A stretch of 64,000 bases of DNA from Mycobacterium sp. IS-1496 (GCF_001499995.1 NZ_LQIU01000012.1:62001-126000), one strand, 5' to 3'; counted from the first letter of the stretch, positions 9,274-18,296 are shown. Made by a program: numbers and translations. Notes: generated by a model not told the origin, from the letters alone.

Positions 9274-10650
9274 TCAGTCGCCCGCTGCTGCGGCCTTCTC
9301 CGACGTGGTGTCGGTGTCCTTCTCCGCGGCCGGAGCCTTCTCCTTCTCGGCGGCCGGGGCCTTCTTCGACGGACGCTGCGTGAGCTTCTTGCCCAGATCG
9401 TTGACCGCCGAATTCAGTTGGTCGCCCGCCGACTTGAGGGCGCCCGCGAGCTTGGCTCCGGGGTTGACCCGCTTCTTGGCGGGCTTCTCCGCCGGCGTTT
9501 CACCGGCACCCTCGTCGAGGACCACCGGGGTCAGGGTGCCGTCGCCCGTCGCCTGCTCGGCGTCGGTGGGCGTTGCGCTGCCGGCGCCGGCTTCGACGCC
9601 GGGCGCCGCCTCGGTCGACGGTGCCCCGCCGGCGCCCTGGTCGGCGTCTGTCGTCGACACCGTGACCGTGGTGGTCGACGCAGTGAGAAGCTCGGTGTCG
9701 TCCACGAGTCGCAGAGTGGGCTCCGGCGCATCGAGCGGCGCGGGCGGTGCCTCTTCCTCCTCGTGCAGCGGATTGCCGGTGCCGTCCCACCCGAGCGCCC
9801 GGGCGATGGCCTGTGACAGGTTGATCAGCGAGCCGATGGCGCCCGGTCCCTGCCCGGGGATCGAGATGGGACCGAGGGCGATGTCAAGCGCGTTGAAGAT
9901 CGACCCCCCGGGGCTGAGCAGACCGCCGAAGGCGATCCCGATCTCGGTACCCGGAGGCAGATCCAACCCGAGTGCAGGTCCCAACGCCGACAGCACGGGC
10001 GTCAAGTCGAGCACCTGGCCGCCGTTGAGGAACGCGTCAGCCACTGCGGCGGGCGTGTTGATCAGGGTGTTGAACGCCGCACCGATGTCCGGGGTCTCAC
10101 TGGTGAGTTCGGCGAAGATCGCGCTTCCGCTAGCAGCGAGAGCCAGCACCGGGCCGATGATCGGGCCCACCAGGCCGAGTAGAACGCCACTCAGCGATGT
10201 AGTCGAGAAATCGAGGATCGGTCCCAGGTCGGCGAGTGCCGGCACGATCCCAGGAAGGAGGGCGAAGGCGAGTTGGTGCAGCGGGTCGAGTGTTGTCAGG
10301 TCCCGCTCGTACAGAACACCCGCCGCCGCCTCGATGTTCTCGGCGATCTGTCCGGCGATCAGCTCGAAGTCGGGGAGCTCGCTGAAGTAACGGAGCTGGT
10401 TGACGATGACCTGCTGCAGCACCGGGAACGGAGCCTCGGCCCAGTCCTCGATGAGGCCGGCGAGGTTCGTCTCCGCGTTCTCGAAGACGTCCACCCACGG
10501 AGTGATCGGGTCGATGGTGGCGGAGAGGTTGATCGACGGGCTGGAGATCTTGATGTCCGGCAGCGGCGGCGCCACCGGAGCCATCGCGATCGCACTCGCG
10601 CCCACGAGCGCGACCCCGGCAGACGCGTACGGACGAAGTCTCAGTTCCAT
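9274..10650 (-). CDS. GjpA-type outer membrane porin-like secreted protein
   Basis: 458-residue exported protein. The N-terminus (LRLRPYASAGVALVGASAI) is a signal sequence. The body, about 25-300, is rich in hydrophobic short repeats and aligns by eye with proteins annotated as GjpA-type porins in mycobacteria and Gordonia, and also resembles C-terminal parts of some PE/PPE proteins. Residues about 300-458 form a low-complexity Ala/Glu/Pro/Lys-rich tail, ending in KAPAAEKEKAPAAEK-type repeats. ATG at 10650 follows AAGGAGATCGTG; GTG at 10653 is an alternative. A long AT-rich leader precedes it and a hairpin follows it. Porin activity is inferred only. Confidence 0.68.
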   Translation of the reverse strand: MELRLRPYASAGVALVGASAIAMAPVAPPLPDIKISSPSINLSATIDPITPWVDVFENAETNLAGLIEDWAEAPFPVLQQVIVNQLRYFSELPDFELIAGQIAENIEAAAGVLYERDLTTLDPLHQLAFALLPGIVPALADLGPILDFSTTSLSGVLLGLVGPIIGPVLALAASGSAIFAELTSETPDIGAAFNTLINTPAAVADAFLNGGQVLDLTPVLSALGPALGLDLPPGTEIGIAFGGLLSPGGSIFNALDIALGPISIPGQGPGAIGSLINLSQAIARALGWDGTGNPLHEEEEAPPAPLDAPEPTLRLVDDTELLTASTTTVTVSTTDADQGAGGAPSTEAAPGVEAGAGSATPTDAEQATGDGTLTPVVLDEGAGETPAEKPAKKRVNPGAKLAGALKSAGDQLNSAVNDLGKKLTQRPSKKAPAAEKEKAPAAEKDTDTTSEKAAAAGD

Positions 10651-10653
10651 CAC

Positions 10654-11002
10654 GATCTCCTTACGGCTACGTAAATAATGTGTTTGAGAACGTAACTGAA
10701 AAGACCTCGAACGGAAGCAAATTTGCTTGATTCGTCGAGCTATTTATTGGCGGATGCAAACATTTTCAAGATCAATAAAATGGGAGCCCATTCTTGAAAG
10801 CTCAGCATTCACGCAGTTCCGCGCGTGCGGACACCCGGCACCGATCGGAAATTGCCTCTGTGGGGACGCGTTCGCCATGTCAAATTTTGCGATGACACGC
10901 AGTCGGCGGGGCGCGGACGGAAGGATCTGACGGTTCGTAGCGCGGGCGCCGGCCGGTGGCTATCCCGCAACCAGCGCCGCTATTGCGCGCGGCTCGGAGC
11001 CC
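10654..11002. promoter_or_regulatory. AT-rich structured leader between porin gene and wzm
   Basis: About 350 bp with no convincing gene and clearly lower GC than its surroundings (10674-10800 especially). It contains TTACG-gcta-CGTAA (10661-10674), a second ACGTAA at 10690, a perfect 14-bp palindrome AAGCAAATTTGCTT (10715-10728), the repeat AATGGG-ag-CCCATT (10779-10792), and arms TTTCAAG (10764-10770) with CTTGAAA (10793-10799). It must include the promoter of the minus-strand porin gene. The remainder, 10800-11002, shows nothing I can name. Confidence 0.5.
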
Positions 11003-11833
11003 CTAGACCCAGTACGGCACCCGCGCCCGGTACTGCTTCATCGCCAACGCCGCCATCGCCCACCCGAAGACGGTCAGCACGAGCACCACGATCCAGTGCC
11101 GCAGCTCCTGGTCCGCGCCCAGCAGCGGCGCCCGCACGATGTCGAGGTAGTGCAACAGCGGGTTGAGTTCGACGATCTTGGCGTAGGACCCGGCCCCCTG
11201 CTGCTGCAGCGTCGCCTCGTTCCAGATGATCGGCGTCATGAAGAACAGCAGCTGCACGACGCTGTTGAGCAGCGGGCCGATATCGCGGTAGCGGGTCGCG
11301 AGGATGCCGAAGCACAGCGACACCCACACACAGTTCAGCATGATCAACACCAGCGCCGGAATCACCGCGAGATCAGTCCAGTGCCACGGCTTCGGATAGA
11401 TCATCGCGATGATCACGAAGATGATGATGTTGTGCCCGAACAGGATCATCTGCCGCCACACCAGCCGGTAGACGTGCACCGACAGCGGCGTCGGCAGTTG
11501 TTTGATCAGGCCCTCGTTGGCGATGAAGACCTCGGCGCCCTCGAGGATCGACGCGTTGATGAGGTTCCAGACGATCAGGCCCATCGTCACGTACGGAAGG
11601 TGTTCGGACAGCTCCAGTTTGAACAGCTTCGAGTACAGCAACCCCATCGCGACCGCGGTGGCGCCGGTGGCGATGGTGATCCAGAACGGACCGAGCACCG
11701 AACGGCGGTAGCGCTGTTTGATGTCCTGCCATCCGAGGTGCAGCCACAGCTCGCGCTTGCCGAACCCCTCACGGAGGTCACCCCAGGCGCGCGCCATCGT
11801 CTTCGACTGCGCTGAAGCCTCATCGAAACTCAT
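11003..11833 (-). CDS. wzm: Galactan ABC exporter permease Wzm (RfbD-like)
   Basis: 276-residue ABC-2-type permease with six hydrophobic segments. It is the membrane half of the exporter that moves lipid-linked galactan across the plasma membrane (Rv3783 type). Seen are the cytoplasmic N-terminal elbow DIKQRYRRSVLGPFW and the family stretch SVVQLLFFMTPIIWN. ATG at 11833 overlaps the glfT1 stop by ATGA, and the ATPase lies one gene upstream, so wzt-glfT1-wzm is one coupled unit. A longer in-frame extension to 11947 is rejected because it would sit inside glfT1. Confidence 0.92.
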   Translation of the reverse strand: MSFDEASAQSKTMARAWGDLREGFGKRELWLHLGWQDIKQRYRRSVLGPFWITIATGATAVAMGLLYSKLFKLELSEHLPYVTMGLIVWNLINASILEGAEVFIANEGLIKQLPTPLSVHVYRLVWRQMILFGHNIIIFVIIAMIYPKPWHWTDLAVIPALVLIMLNCVWVSLCFGILATRYRDIGPLLNSVVQLLFFMTPIIWNEATLQQQGAGSYAKIVELNPLLHYLDIVRAPLLGADQELRHWIVVLVLTVFGWAMAALAMKQYRARVPYWV

Positions 11834-12723
11834 GTGCCCGGCCTCCCGAACCTCTCCTCGCGACCAAGACGGCGCAACCGGATCCATTCCCGCAGCCCGG
11901 CGGGGTCGCGTCGCGACACCAGGAAGTACCAGCCGAACCGCACCCACTCCTGCGGAAGCAACTTGCGAAGTCCCGGCTGGGACAACAGGTATCCGCGATT
12001 TCGGTAGGTGAAGAAGCGTTTGGTCGCGTCGTCGGGATACTGCGTGTGCATGCGCCCACCGAGGATCGGCTTGAATTCGTCACTGCCGCAGGGGTGGACG
12101 TATGTCGCGTCGAGGCACGTGCCGAACGGCAGACCCGATCGCACCAGGCGGCGGTGCAGTTCCACCTCGTCACCGCGCACGAACAGTCGCAGGTCCGGTA
12201 CGCCGACCGCCTCGATGGTCGAGGCGCGGAACAAAGCGCCGTTGAACAGCGAGGCGATGCCCGGCAGCAGGTCCCCGTCACCGAGTTCCGTGACGCGTCG
12301 CCGCCACACCAGCCCCCGCCGCAACGGGAACGCCAACCGGGTGGGGTCGGCGATGTCGCACACCATCGGCGACACCTCCGCCAGGCCGTGACGCTCGGCG
12401 CACGCCAGCAGCGTCTGCAGCACCGAGGGATCCAGCGGCCGTCCGTCGTCGTCGGCCAGCCACACCCAGTCCGCGCCCTCGGCCAGCGCGTGCAACATGC
12501 CCAGCGCGAAACCTCCGGCGCCCCCGAGGTTCCGGCGCGAACCCAGATACGTCGACGGAATCGGTTGGGCCGCAACCAGGTCGCGCACGAGCGAATCGTC
12601 GTCGTTGTCCACCACGATCAGCCCGTCGGGCCGCCGTGTCTGTGCGCACAGCGCGTCGAGCGATTGCGCCAGTGACTCCGGACGCCGGTGGGTCACGACG
12701 ACGGCGTAGATCCTCGAGGTCAT
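11830..12723 (-). CDS. glfT1: Galactofuranosyltransferase GlfT1
   Basis: 297-residue GT2 enzyme (GT-A fold) that adds the first galactofuranose residues to the rhamnosyl linker on decaprenyl phosphate. N-terminal YAVVVTHRRPESLAQSLDAL starts the nucleotide-binding domain; WVWLADDDGRPLD (about 93-105) gives the DDD metal motif. The sugar is assigned because it sits between wzt and wzm exactly as Rv3782 does. ATG at 12723 overlaps the wzt stop (ATGA) and its own stop overlaps wzm (ATGA). Confidence 0.92.
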   Translation of the reverse strand: MTSRIYAVVVTHRRPESLAQSLDALCAQTRRPDGLIVVDNDDDSLVRDLVAAQPIPSTYLGSRRNLGGAGGFALGMLHALAEGADWVWLADDDGRPLDPSVLQTLLACAERHGLAEVSPMVCDIADPTRLAFPLRRGLVWRRRVTELGDGDLLPGIASLFNGALFRASTIEAVGVPDLRLFVRGDEVELHRRLVRSGLPFGTCLDATYVHPCGSDEFKPILGGRMHTQYPDDATKRFFTYRNRGYLLSQPGLRKLLPQEWVRFGWYFLVSRRDPAGLREWIRLRRLGREERFGRPGT

Positions 12724-13568
12724 CGCGACGGCTGGTCCGATTCGTCGGTTGCTGGATCCTCGTCGGTTGCCGACCACTCTCCGCGGTGTTCGTCCAACAC
12801 CTCGCGCACGTGACGCGCGGCGTCGTCACCCTCGTACGCACGCACGACGTCCTCGATGCCGCCGGTCATCTTGACCGTGCCGTGGTCGATCCACATCGCG
12901 GTCTTGCACAGCCGCGCGAGGAACTCGTTGGAGTGGCTGGCGAACACCAGGATTCCGCTGCGCTCGACCAGGCTCTGCAGCCGCGACTGGGCCTTCTTGA
13001 GGAAGTCGGCGTCCACCGCGCCGATGCCCTCGTCGAGCAGCAGGATCTCCGGGTCGATGCTGGTGACGACGCCCATCGCCAACCGCACCCGCATACCGGT
13101 GGAGTACGTGCGCAGCGGCATCGACAGGTAGTCACCGAGTTCGGTGAACTCCGCGATCTCGTCGACCTTGGCCAGCATCTGCTTGCGTGTCTGCCCGAGG
13201 AACAGGCCGCGGATGATGATGTTTTCGTAGCCGGAGATCTCGGGGTCCATCCCGACGCCGAGGTCGAACACCGGCGCCACCCGTCCGGTCACCGTGGCCG
13301 AACCCCGGGTGGGTTCGTAGATGCCCGAGAGCAGGCGCAGCAGCGTGGACTTGCCCGCGCCGTTGTGCCCGACCAGACCGACCCGGTCCCCGAGTTCCAG
13401 CGACATCGTGATGTCGCGCAGGGCCTCGATGACGACGACGTTCGAGGCGTTGCGTCCGATGGCGCCGCCCGCCTTGCCGAGGAACGCCTTCTTCAGCGAT
13501 CGGGTCTTGGCGTCGAAGATCGGGAACTCGACCCACGCGTCACGGGTCTCGATGCGAGGAACCGGCAC
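12720..13568 (-). CDS. wzt: Galactan ABC exporter ATPase Wzt (RfbE-like)
   Basis: 282-residue ATP-binding protein. Walker A is VGHNGAGKST, the signature region TYSTGMRVRLA (the canonical LSGGQ is replaced, as usual in polysaccharide exporters) and Walker B LLLDEGIGAVD; the switch His is in FASHS. There is a Ser/Asp/Glu-rich tail but no separate carbohydrate-binding domain, as in the Rv3781 type. GTG at 13568 is chosen: it lies just after the bpa stop and places WVEFPIFDAKTRS at the expected N-terminus. It drives galactan export with Wzm. Confidence 0.92.
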   Translation of the reverse strand: MPVPRIETRDAWVEFPIFDAKTRSLKKAFLGKAGGAIGRNASNVVVIEALRDITMSLELGDRVGLVGHNGAGKSTLLRLLSGIYEPTRGSATVTGRVAPVFDLGVGMDPEISGYENIIIRGLFLGQTRKQMLAKVDEIAEFTELGDYLSMPLRTYSTGMRVRLAMGVVTSIDPEILLLDEGIGAVDADFLKKAQSRLQSLVERSGILVFASHSNEFLARLCKTAMWIDHGTVKMTGGIEDVVRAYEGDDAARHVREVLDEHRGEWSATDEDPATDESDQPSR

Positions 13569-13575
13569 CGCAGCC

Positions 13576-14106
13576 CTAGAGGTACTGCCCGGTGCCGGGG
13601 TGCGCGGGTCCGCCGCGCTGGCCCTGCACCGCGATGCCGGGAGGCAACGCACCCTGACGCATCTGTTCGAGCTGGGCCCTGGCAGCCATCTGCTGGGCGA
13701 ACAGCGCGGTCTGGATCCCGTGGAACAGCCCCTCGAGCCAGCCGACCAGCTGCGCCTGGGCGATGCGCAGCTCGGCATCAGACGGGACGCTGTCCTCGGT
13801 GAACGGCAGCGTCAGCCGTTCTAGCTCATCGCGCAGCTCCGGCGCCAGGCCCTCTTCGAGCTCCTGGATGCTGGTGTGGTGGATCTCGCGCAGCCGGTTA
13901 CGGCTGGCGTCGTCGAGGGGAGCGGCCCGCACCTCCTCGAGGAGCTGCTTGATCATGGTGCCGATCCGCATCACCTTGGCCGGCTGTTCGACCAGGTCGG
14001 ACAGCGACTTGCCGTCGCCGTCGGCGGGGTCGCCGCCACCGGGGTCGCCGCCACCGGGGTCGCCGCCGATGATCTCGATGTTGTCGTCGTCGTTGTTCAG
14101 CGTCAT
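13576..14106 (-). CDS. bpa: Bacterial proteasome activator Bpa/PafE
   Basis: 176-residue ring-forming activator of the 20S proteasome that works without ATP. A disordered Asp/Gly-rich N-terminus (about 10-32) contains a short repeated DPGGG unit. Helical core about 38-145 (LIEQ-like region, MIKQLLEEV, VGWLEGLFHGIQTALFAQQ). The protein ends in GQYL, the C-terminal motif that docks into proteasome pockets. It lies upstream of wzt with seven bases between, as Rv3780-Rv3781. Core proteasome genes are not in the window. Confidence 0.94.
   Translation of the reverse strand: MTLNNDDDNIEIIGGDPGGGDPGGGDPADGDGKSLSDLVEQPAKVMRIGTMIKQLLEEVRAAPLDDASRNRLREIHHTSIQELEEGLAPELRDELERLTLPFTEDSVPSDAELRIAQAQLVGWLEGLFHGIQTALFAQQMAARAQLEQMRQGALPPGIAVQGQRGGPAHPGTGQYL
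14026..14070. repeat. 15-bp tandem repeat within bpa
   Basis: Unit GGGGTCGCCGCCACC at 14026-14040 and 14041-14055, with a third partial copy (14056-14070). It encodes the DPGGG repeats of the disordered Bpa N-terminus; copy number changes would stay in frame. Confidence 0.9.
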
Positions 14107-14580
14107 CTGAGTCGCATTCCCTCTTAAGGCTGTTCTACCGGTGTGACACTAGTCCGTTGTCGGCGCGACTCCCGCACGCCACCGCCCGCTCGGGTTGCCG
14201 GTGCCTCGGAAGGCGAACAGCGGGCACGCCCGAGGAACCCGTCCATTGCCCACACAGTCGCCGCGGAGGCCCGTGGACGCCTCGCACGCGTCGGTGAGCG
14301 CCGCTGTCGGCAAACACGAAGCAGACAGTGCGAAATGCCGGTCGCCGACACATCCACCGTCGCGAGGTCGGTCGCGGCGTCGCCGAGACGACCAGGAAGC
14401 CCGGCGCGAGAACCGCCTCAGCAACGACGGGGGGATTAGCACTCAACTCTCGAAGGGTCCTGGACTAGTATGGCTCGGCAGGTGTTCCGATCCGGTGCGG
14501 CGACGGGCATGCGCGCGGTCGGACACCGACGGGAAATCGTGTCGGTTTGTGGAATTCACGAACGCTCTAAGGTGGCTGGA
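14107..14580. other. 474-bp region without a supported gene
   Basis: Lies between the divergent bpa and desulfurase-like starts. Short open frames exist on both strands but none has a start context, codon pattern or recognisable protein. It must hold both promoters. In M. tuberculosis, the large membrane-protein gene Rv3779 occupies this position (from memory); nothing of it is visible here. GC is unremarkable. TTAGCACTC at 14436 is a half CIRCE-like sequence with no matching second arm. Confidence 0.5.
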
Positions 14581-15777
14581 ATGGCATACGACGTCGCCCG
14601 GGTGCGTGGATTGCACCCCTCATTGGGCGACGGATGGGTGCACTTCGACGCCCAGCACGGGATGCTGGTCCCCGACGCGGTGGCCACGACGGTCTCCACC
14701 GCGTTCCGGGGATCGATGTCGACCACCGTCGGCCCGCATCCATCGGCGCGGCGCAGCGCCGCGGTGTTGCATGCGGCCCGCCAGGCGGTCGCCGACCTGG
14801 TGAACGGTGATCCGCGCGGTGTGGTGCTCGGCGCCGACCGCGCGCTGCTGCTGGCCTCGCTGGCCGACGCCGCGTCGTCCCGGGTCGGGTTGGGATACGA
14901 GGTGGTCGTCACCCGACTCGACGACGAGGCGAACATCGCGCCCTGGCTGCGGGCGGCGAACCGGTACGGCGCCAAGATCAAGTGGGCCGAGGTCGACATC
15001 GAGACCGGCGAACTGCCCGCCTGGCAGTGGGAGGGGCTGATCACCGGACCGACGCGCATGGTGGCGATCGCCTCGGCGTCCTCGACCATCGGGACGGTGA
15101 CCGACCTGCGGGCGGTGACCAAGCTGGTGCACGAGGTCGGCGGTCTGGTGGTCGTCGATCACTCCGCGGCGGCCCCCTACCGGCTGATCGACCTCGAGGA
15201 GATCGACGCCGACGTGGTCGCGCTCAACGCGGTGGCGTGGGGTGGCCCACCGATCGGCGCGCTGGTCTTCCGCGATCCGTCGACCATCGAACAGTTCGGG
15301 TCGGTGTCACTGGACCCGTATGCGACGGGACCGGCGCGCCTGGAGGTCGGCGTGCACCAGTTCGGCATGCTTGCCGGGGTGGTGGCCAGCATCGAGTATC
15401 TGGCCGGCCTCGACGAGAACGCCACCGGCACCCGGCGCGATCGGCTGTCGCTGTCGATGCAGTCCGCCACCTCGTACATGAGCCGGCTGTTCGACTACCT
15501 GTTGATGTCCCTGCGCTCGCTGCCGCTGGTGATGGTGATCGGTCAACCCGAGGTCCGGATCCCCGCGCTGAGTTTCGCCGTGCGCGACGTGCCTGCCGAG
15601 AAGGTGGTGCAGCGGCTCGCCGACAACGGTGTGCTGGCCATCGCGAACGCGAACTCCCGCGTGCTCGACGTCATCGGCGTCGACGACATCGGCGGTGCCG
15701 TCACCATCGGCCTCGCGCACTACACGACCACCGCCGAGGTGGATCAGTTGGTGCGCGCGCTCGCGTCACTGGGCTGA
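14581..15777 (+). CDS. Cysteine-desulfurase-like protein lacking the PLP lysine (Rv3778c type)
   Basis: 398-residue fold-type I aminotransferase class V protein. It keeps [11 protein letters not shown] (the Asp that pairs with the PLP ring nitrogen) and the Ser/Thr-rich [10 protein letters not shown] loop. At the place of the usual SGHK-GP segment it reads [15 protein letters not shown], so the Schiff-base lysine is replaced by Ala. There is also no obvious catalytic Cys loop. It is therefore probably not an active desulfurase; a binding or structural role is possible. ATG at 14581; a longer frame from 14470 has no RBS. Rv3778c appears to share the change, from memory. Confidence 0.78.
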   Translation: MAYDVARVRGLHPSLGDGWVHFDAQHGMLVPDAVATTVSTAFRGSMSTTVGPHPSARRSAAVLHAARQAVADLVNGDPRGVVLGADRALLLASLADAASSRVGLGYEVVVTRLDDEANIAPWLRAANRYGAKIKWAEVDIETGELPAWQWEGLITGPTRMVAIASASSTIGTVTDLRAVTKLVHEVGGLVVVDHSAAAPYRLIDLEEIDADVVALNAVAWGGPPIGALVFRDPSTIEQFGSVSLDPYATGPARLEVGVHQFGMLAGVVASIEYLAGLDENATGTRRDRLSLSMQSATSYMSRLFDYLLMSLRSLPLVMVIGQPEVRIPALSFAVRDVPAEKVVQRLADNGVLAIANANSRVLDVIGVDDIGGAVTIGLAHYTTTAEVDQLVRALASLG

Positions 15778-15789
15778 GGGCCCGAGCGG

Positions 15790-16776
15790 TCAGTCCCTGA
15801 CGCGCAGCAGAACCTTGCCCGACACCTCACCGGAGGCGAGCAGTTCCTGCGCGGCCCGGGCCTCGTGCACCGGGAACTCGGCGCCGATGATCGGGCGCAC
15901 CCTGCCGTCGGCGACCATCGGCCACACGTTGGCGACCACCTCCGCGACGATGTCGCTCTTGCTGCCCGCTCCGGTGACAGGGCGTGAGCGCAGCGCGGTC
16001 GCGGTCACGCTCGCGCGCTTGGCGAGCAGCTTGCCGATGTTGAGTTCTGCCTTGACGCCGCCCTGCATGCCGATGATGACCAGCCGTCCGCCCGTGGCCA
16101 GGGCGTCGATGTTCCGGTCGAGGTACGCCGCACCCATGATGTCGAGGATCACGTCGGCGCCCGCCCCGTCGGTCTCGGCGCGAAGCCGCTCGACGAAGTC
16201 CTCGTCGCGGTAGTTGACGGCCACCTCGGCGCCCAGTTCCCGGCAGAGGTCGAGCTTGTTCGCCTTCCCCGCGGTGACGGCGACCCGGCAGCCGAGCGCG
16301 TTGGCCACCTGGATCGCGTGGGTGCCGATCCCGCTGGCGCCGCCGTGGACCAGCAGCACCTCGCCGGGGGCGAGTGCGGCGGTCATCACGACGTTGGACC
16401 ACACGGTGCACGCCACTTCAGGCAGGGCGGCCGCATGGGCTAGTTCGACCGACTCGGGCACCGGCATCACCTGACCCGCCGGAACCGTGACGTTCTCGGC
16501 GTATCCGCCGCCTGCCAGCAAAGCGCAGACCGGTTGCCCGACGGACCAGCCGGACACCCCGTCGGCGATGTCGCTGATGACGCCGGAGACCTCGAGACCC
16601 ATGATGTCGCTGGCGCCCTTCGGGGGCGGATACTTGCCTTCGGCCTGTAACAGGTCGGCGCGGTTGATACCGGCGGCAACGACCTCGATGCGGACCTCAC
16701 CCGATTGAAGTGCACGTTCCGGTACTTCGGTCCAATTCAGCTTTGCTGGGGACTCCGCGACAATCGCATGCATCAT
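15790..16776 (-). CDS. NAD(P)H:quinone oxidoreductase, zinc-independent MDR family
   Basis: 328-residue medium-chain dehydrogenase/reductase of the quinone oxidoreductase type (Rv3777-like, PIG3 group). N-terminal GroES-like domain with AAGINRADLLQAEGKYPPP; Rossmann domain with VHGGASGIGTHAIQ, the AxxGxxG-type NADPH loop; no structural zinc cysteines. It would reduce quinones or similar electrophiles. ATG 16776 or 16773 are both possible (GGGTTGAG upstream). A divergent MarR gene starts about 64 bp away and likely regulates it. Confidence 0.86.
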   Translation of the reverse strand: MMHAIVAESPAKLNWTEVPERALQSGEVRIEVVAAGINRADLLQAEGKYPPPKGASDIMGLEVSGVISDIADGVSGWSVGQPVCALLAGGGYAENVTVPAGQVMPVPESVELAHAAALPEVACTVWSNVVMTAALAPGEVLLVHGGASGIGTHAIQVANALGCRVAVTAGKANKLDLCRELGAEVAVNYRDEDFVERLRAETDGAGADVILDIMGAAYLDRNIDALATGGRLVIIGMQGGVKAELNIGKLLAKRASVTATALRSRPVTGAGSKSDIVAEVVANVWPMVADGRVRPIIGAEFPVHEARAAQELLASGEVSGKVLLRVRD

Positions 16777-16839
16777 CTCAACCCTACCCTTAGGTACAGT
16801 TCGCTTCCCGGACACCGCTTCGTGCTTTACCATGAGCGG

Positions 16840-17352
16840 ATGGAGGGGATGATAGGGGGGCGTACGGCGAGCGACATGCCGGGCCTCGACATCGCAGAAC
16901 AGCGGTCCTGGCAAAATTTCCTGGACGCCGCGCTGAGGCTCTACGCCACGCTGAACAAGACGTTGGTCGAACAGCACCATCTGACGCTGAACGACGTCCG
17001 CCTGCTCGACATGCTGGACAAGTCACCGACGGGGGCCGCCCGAATGGGCGATCTCGCGGAGAAGCTGATGTCGCTGCCCAGCCGGGTGACGCGGCAGATC
17101 CGCCGGCTGGAGATGCAGGGCCTGGTGCGGCGGGGCGCCAGCCCGGACGACGGTCGCGGCGTGCTGGCCTCGATCACCGACGACGGGCGCACCCAGGTCC
17201 GCGAGGCGATGGTCACCTACTCCGAAGGCGTGCGGAACCATTTCCTGGGCAGGCTGTCCCGGCCGCAGATCGCGGCAATGGGGGAGAACTGCCGCCGGGT
17301 GAGCGCCGCGATGCGCGCCGGCTCGGCGCCCGCCAGGCTCGGCCGCGTCTAG
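16840..17352 (+). CDS. MarR-family transcriptional regulator
   Basis: 170-residue winged-helix regulator. HLTLNDVRLLDMLDKSP, then MGDLAEKLMSLPSRVTRQI (recognition helix) and the wing LVRRGASPDDGRGVLASIT are typical MarR features; helices at both ends would make the dimer interface. The start is uncertain: ATG 16840, 16849 or 16876. It is divergent from the quinone oxidoreductase, a common arrangement in which MarR proteins sense phenolic or oxidising ligands. The 16777-16839 gap would hold its operator. Confidence 0.82.
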   Translation: MEGMIGGRTASDMPGLDIAEQRSWQNFLDAALRLYATLNKTLVEQHHLTLNDVRLLDMLDKSPTGAARMGDLAEKLMSLPSRVTRQIRRLEMQGLVRRGASPDDGRGVLASITDDGRTQVREAMVTYSEGVRNHFLGRLSRPQIAAMGENCRRVSAAMRAGSAPARLGRV

Positions 17353-17372
17353 CACCCACTACGCTGTTGCGC

Positions 17373-17459
17373 GGTGGCGTGGCAGAGCGGCCTAATGCAC
17401 TCGCCTTGAAAGCGAGAGACGGCTAACACCGTCCGGGGGTTCAAATCCCTCCGCCACCG
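17373..17459 (+). tRNA. tRNA-Ser (anticodon TGA)
   Basis: Acceptor arms GGTGGCG (17373-17379) and CGCCACC (17452-17458) with discriminator G. Anticodon stem-loop ctcgccTTGAaagcgag gives TGA. A long variable arm and GGTTCAAATCC T-loop confirm a class II serine tRNA. CCA is not encoded. Confidence 0.97.
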
Positions 17460-17469
17460 CTCATCGGAT

Positions 17470-18285
17470 CTATTCGCCGGTGAAGTTCGGCGGCCGCTTC
17501 TGGAACATCGCGGTCACCGCTTCGCCCAGATCCTTCGACGGCAGGAACGCCGAGTTCCACGCCGCGACGTAGCGCAGACTCTCCGACACCCGAGCGATGC
17601 GCTGCTGGTCGAGGACGTCCTTGACGCCGTGGACGGTGAGCGGCGGGTTCGCGGCGATCTCCTCGGCGGTGGCGTGCGCGGCCGCCAGCGACGCCTCCTG
17701 ATCGTCGTACACGTCGTTGACCAGACCGATCTTCTCGGCCCGGGCGGCGTCGATGTCCTTGCCCGTCAGCGCGAGTTCGCGAAGGTGCCCGTCGGTCAGG
17801 ATCAGCGGCAACCGCGCCAGCGAGCCGACGTCCGCGACGATCGCCAGCTTGACCTCGCGCACCGAGAACTTGGCGTCGGCACTCGCGTACCGGATGTCCA
17901 CCGCGCTGATCAGGTCCACGCCGCCGCCGATGCACCAGCCGTGCACCGACGCGATCGTCGGGGTGCGGCAGTCGGCGACCGCGCTGATCGCGCCCTGCAT
18001 CTTCTGCAGCGTCTTGTGGAAGTCGGCACGCGACCGGGCGCCGGCGTCGAGGCCGGGCAGCGTGCCACCCATGGCGGCGAGGTCGAGGCCGTAGCTGAAG
18101 TTGCGGCCCGAGCCGGTGAGCACGATGGCGCGCACGTCGGGGTCCGCGTCGAGCGAGGTGAACACCTCGGGCAGTTCGGCCCAGAACGCCGGCCCCATCG
18201 CATTGCCCTTGCCGGGACCGATCAACGTCACCCGCGCGACGTGGCCGTCGACGTCGACGGTCACCGACTCGTATGTATCGCCCAT
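17470..18285 (-). CDS. echA21: Enoyl-CoA hydratase/isomerase family protein EchA21
   Basis: 271-residue crotonase-fold enzyme. Oxyanion-hole residues come from SYGLDLAAM and CIGGGVDL. The active-site segment REVKLAIVADVGSLARLP matches the dienoyl-CoA isomerase pattern (Asp in ADVG) rather than the Glu pair of true hydratases, so delta3,5-delta2,4-dienoyl-CoA isomerase activity in fatty-acid beta-oxidation is likely. ATG at 18285; longer frames upstream overlap the next lipoprotein gene. Corresponds to Rv3774 by position next to the tRNA and pat region. Confidence 0.85.
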   Translation of the reverse strand: MGDTYESVTVDVDGHVARVTLIGPGKGNAMGPAFWAELPEVFTSLDADPDVRAIVLTGSGRNFSYGLDLAAMGGTLPGLDAGARSRADFHKTLQKMQGAISAVADCRTPTIASVHGWCIGGGVDLISAVDIRYASADAKFSVREVKLAIVADVGSLARLPLILTDGHLRELALTGKDIDAARAEKIGLVNDVYDDQEASLAAAHATAEEIAANPPLTVHGVKDVLDQQRIARVSESLRYVAAWNSAFLPSKDLGEAVTAMFQKRPPNFTGE

Positions 18286-18296
18286 GGTGGTCGAGG

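Noticed and set aside
14436..14444. TTAGCACTC resembling one arm of a CIRCE/HrcA site
   Set aside because: The expected second arm GAGTGCTAA after nine bases is absent, and the neighbouring genes are not chaperones.
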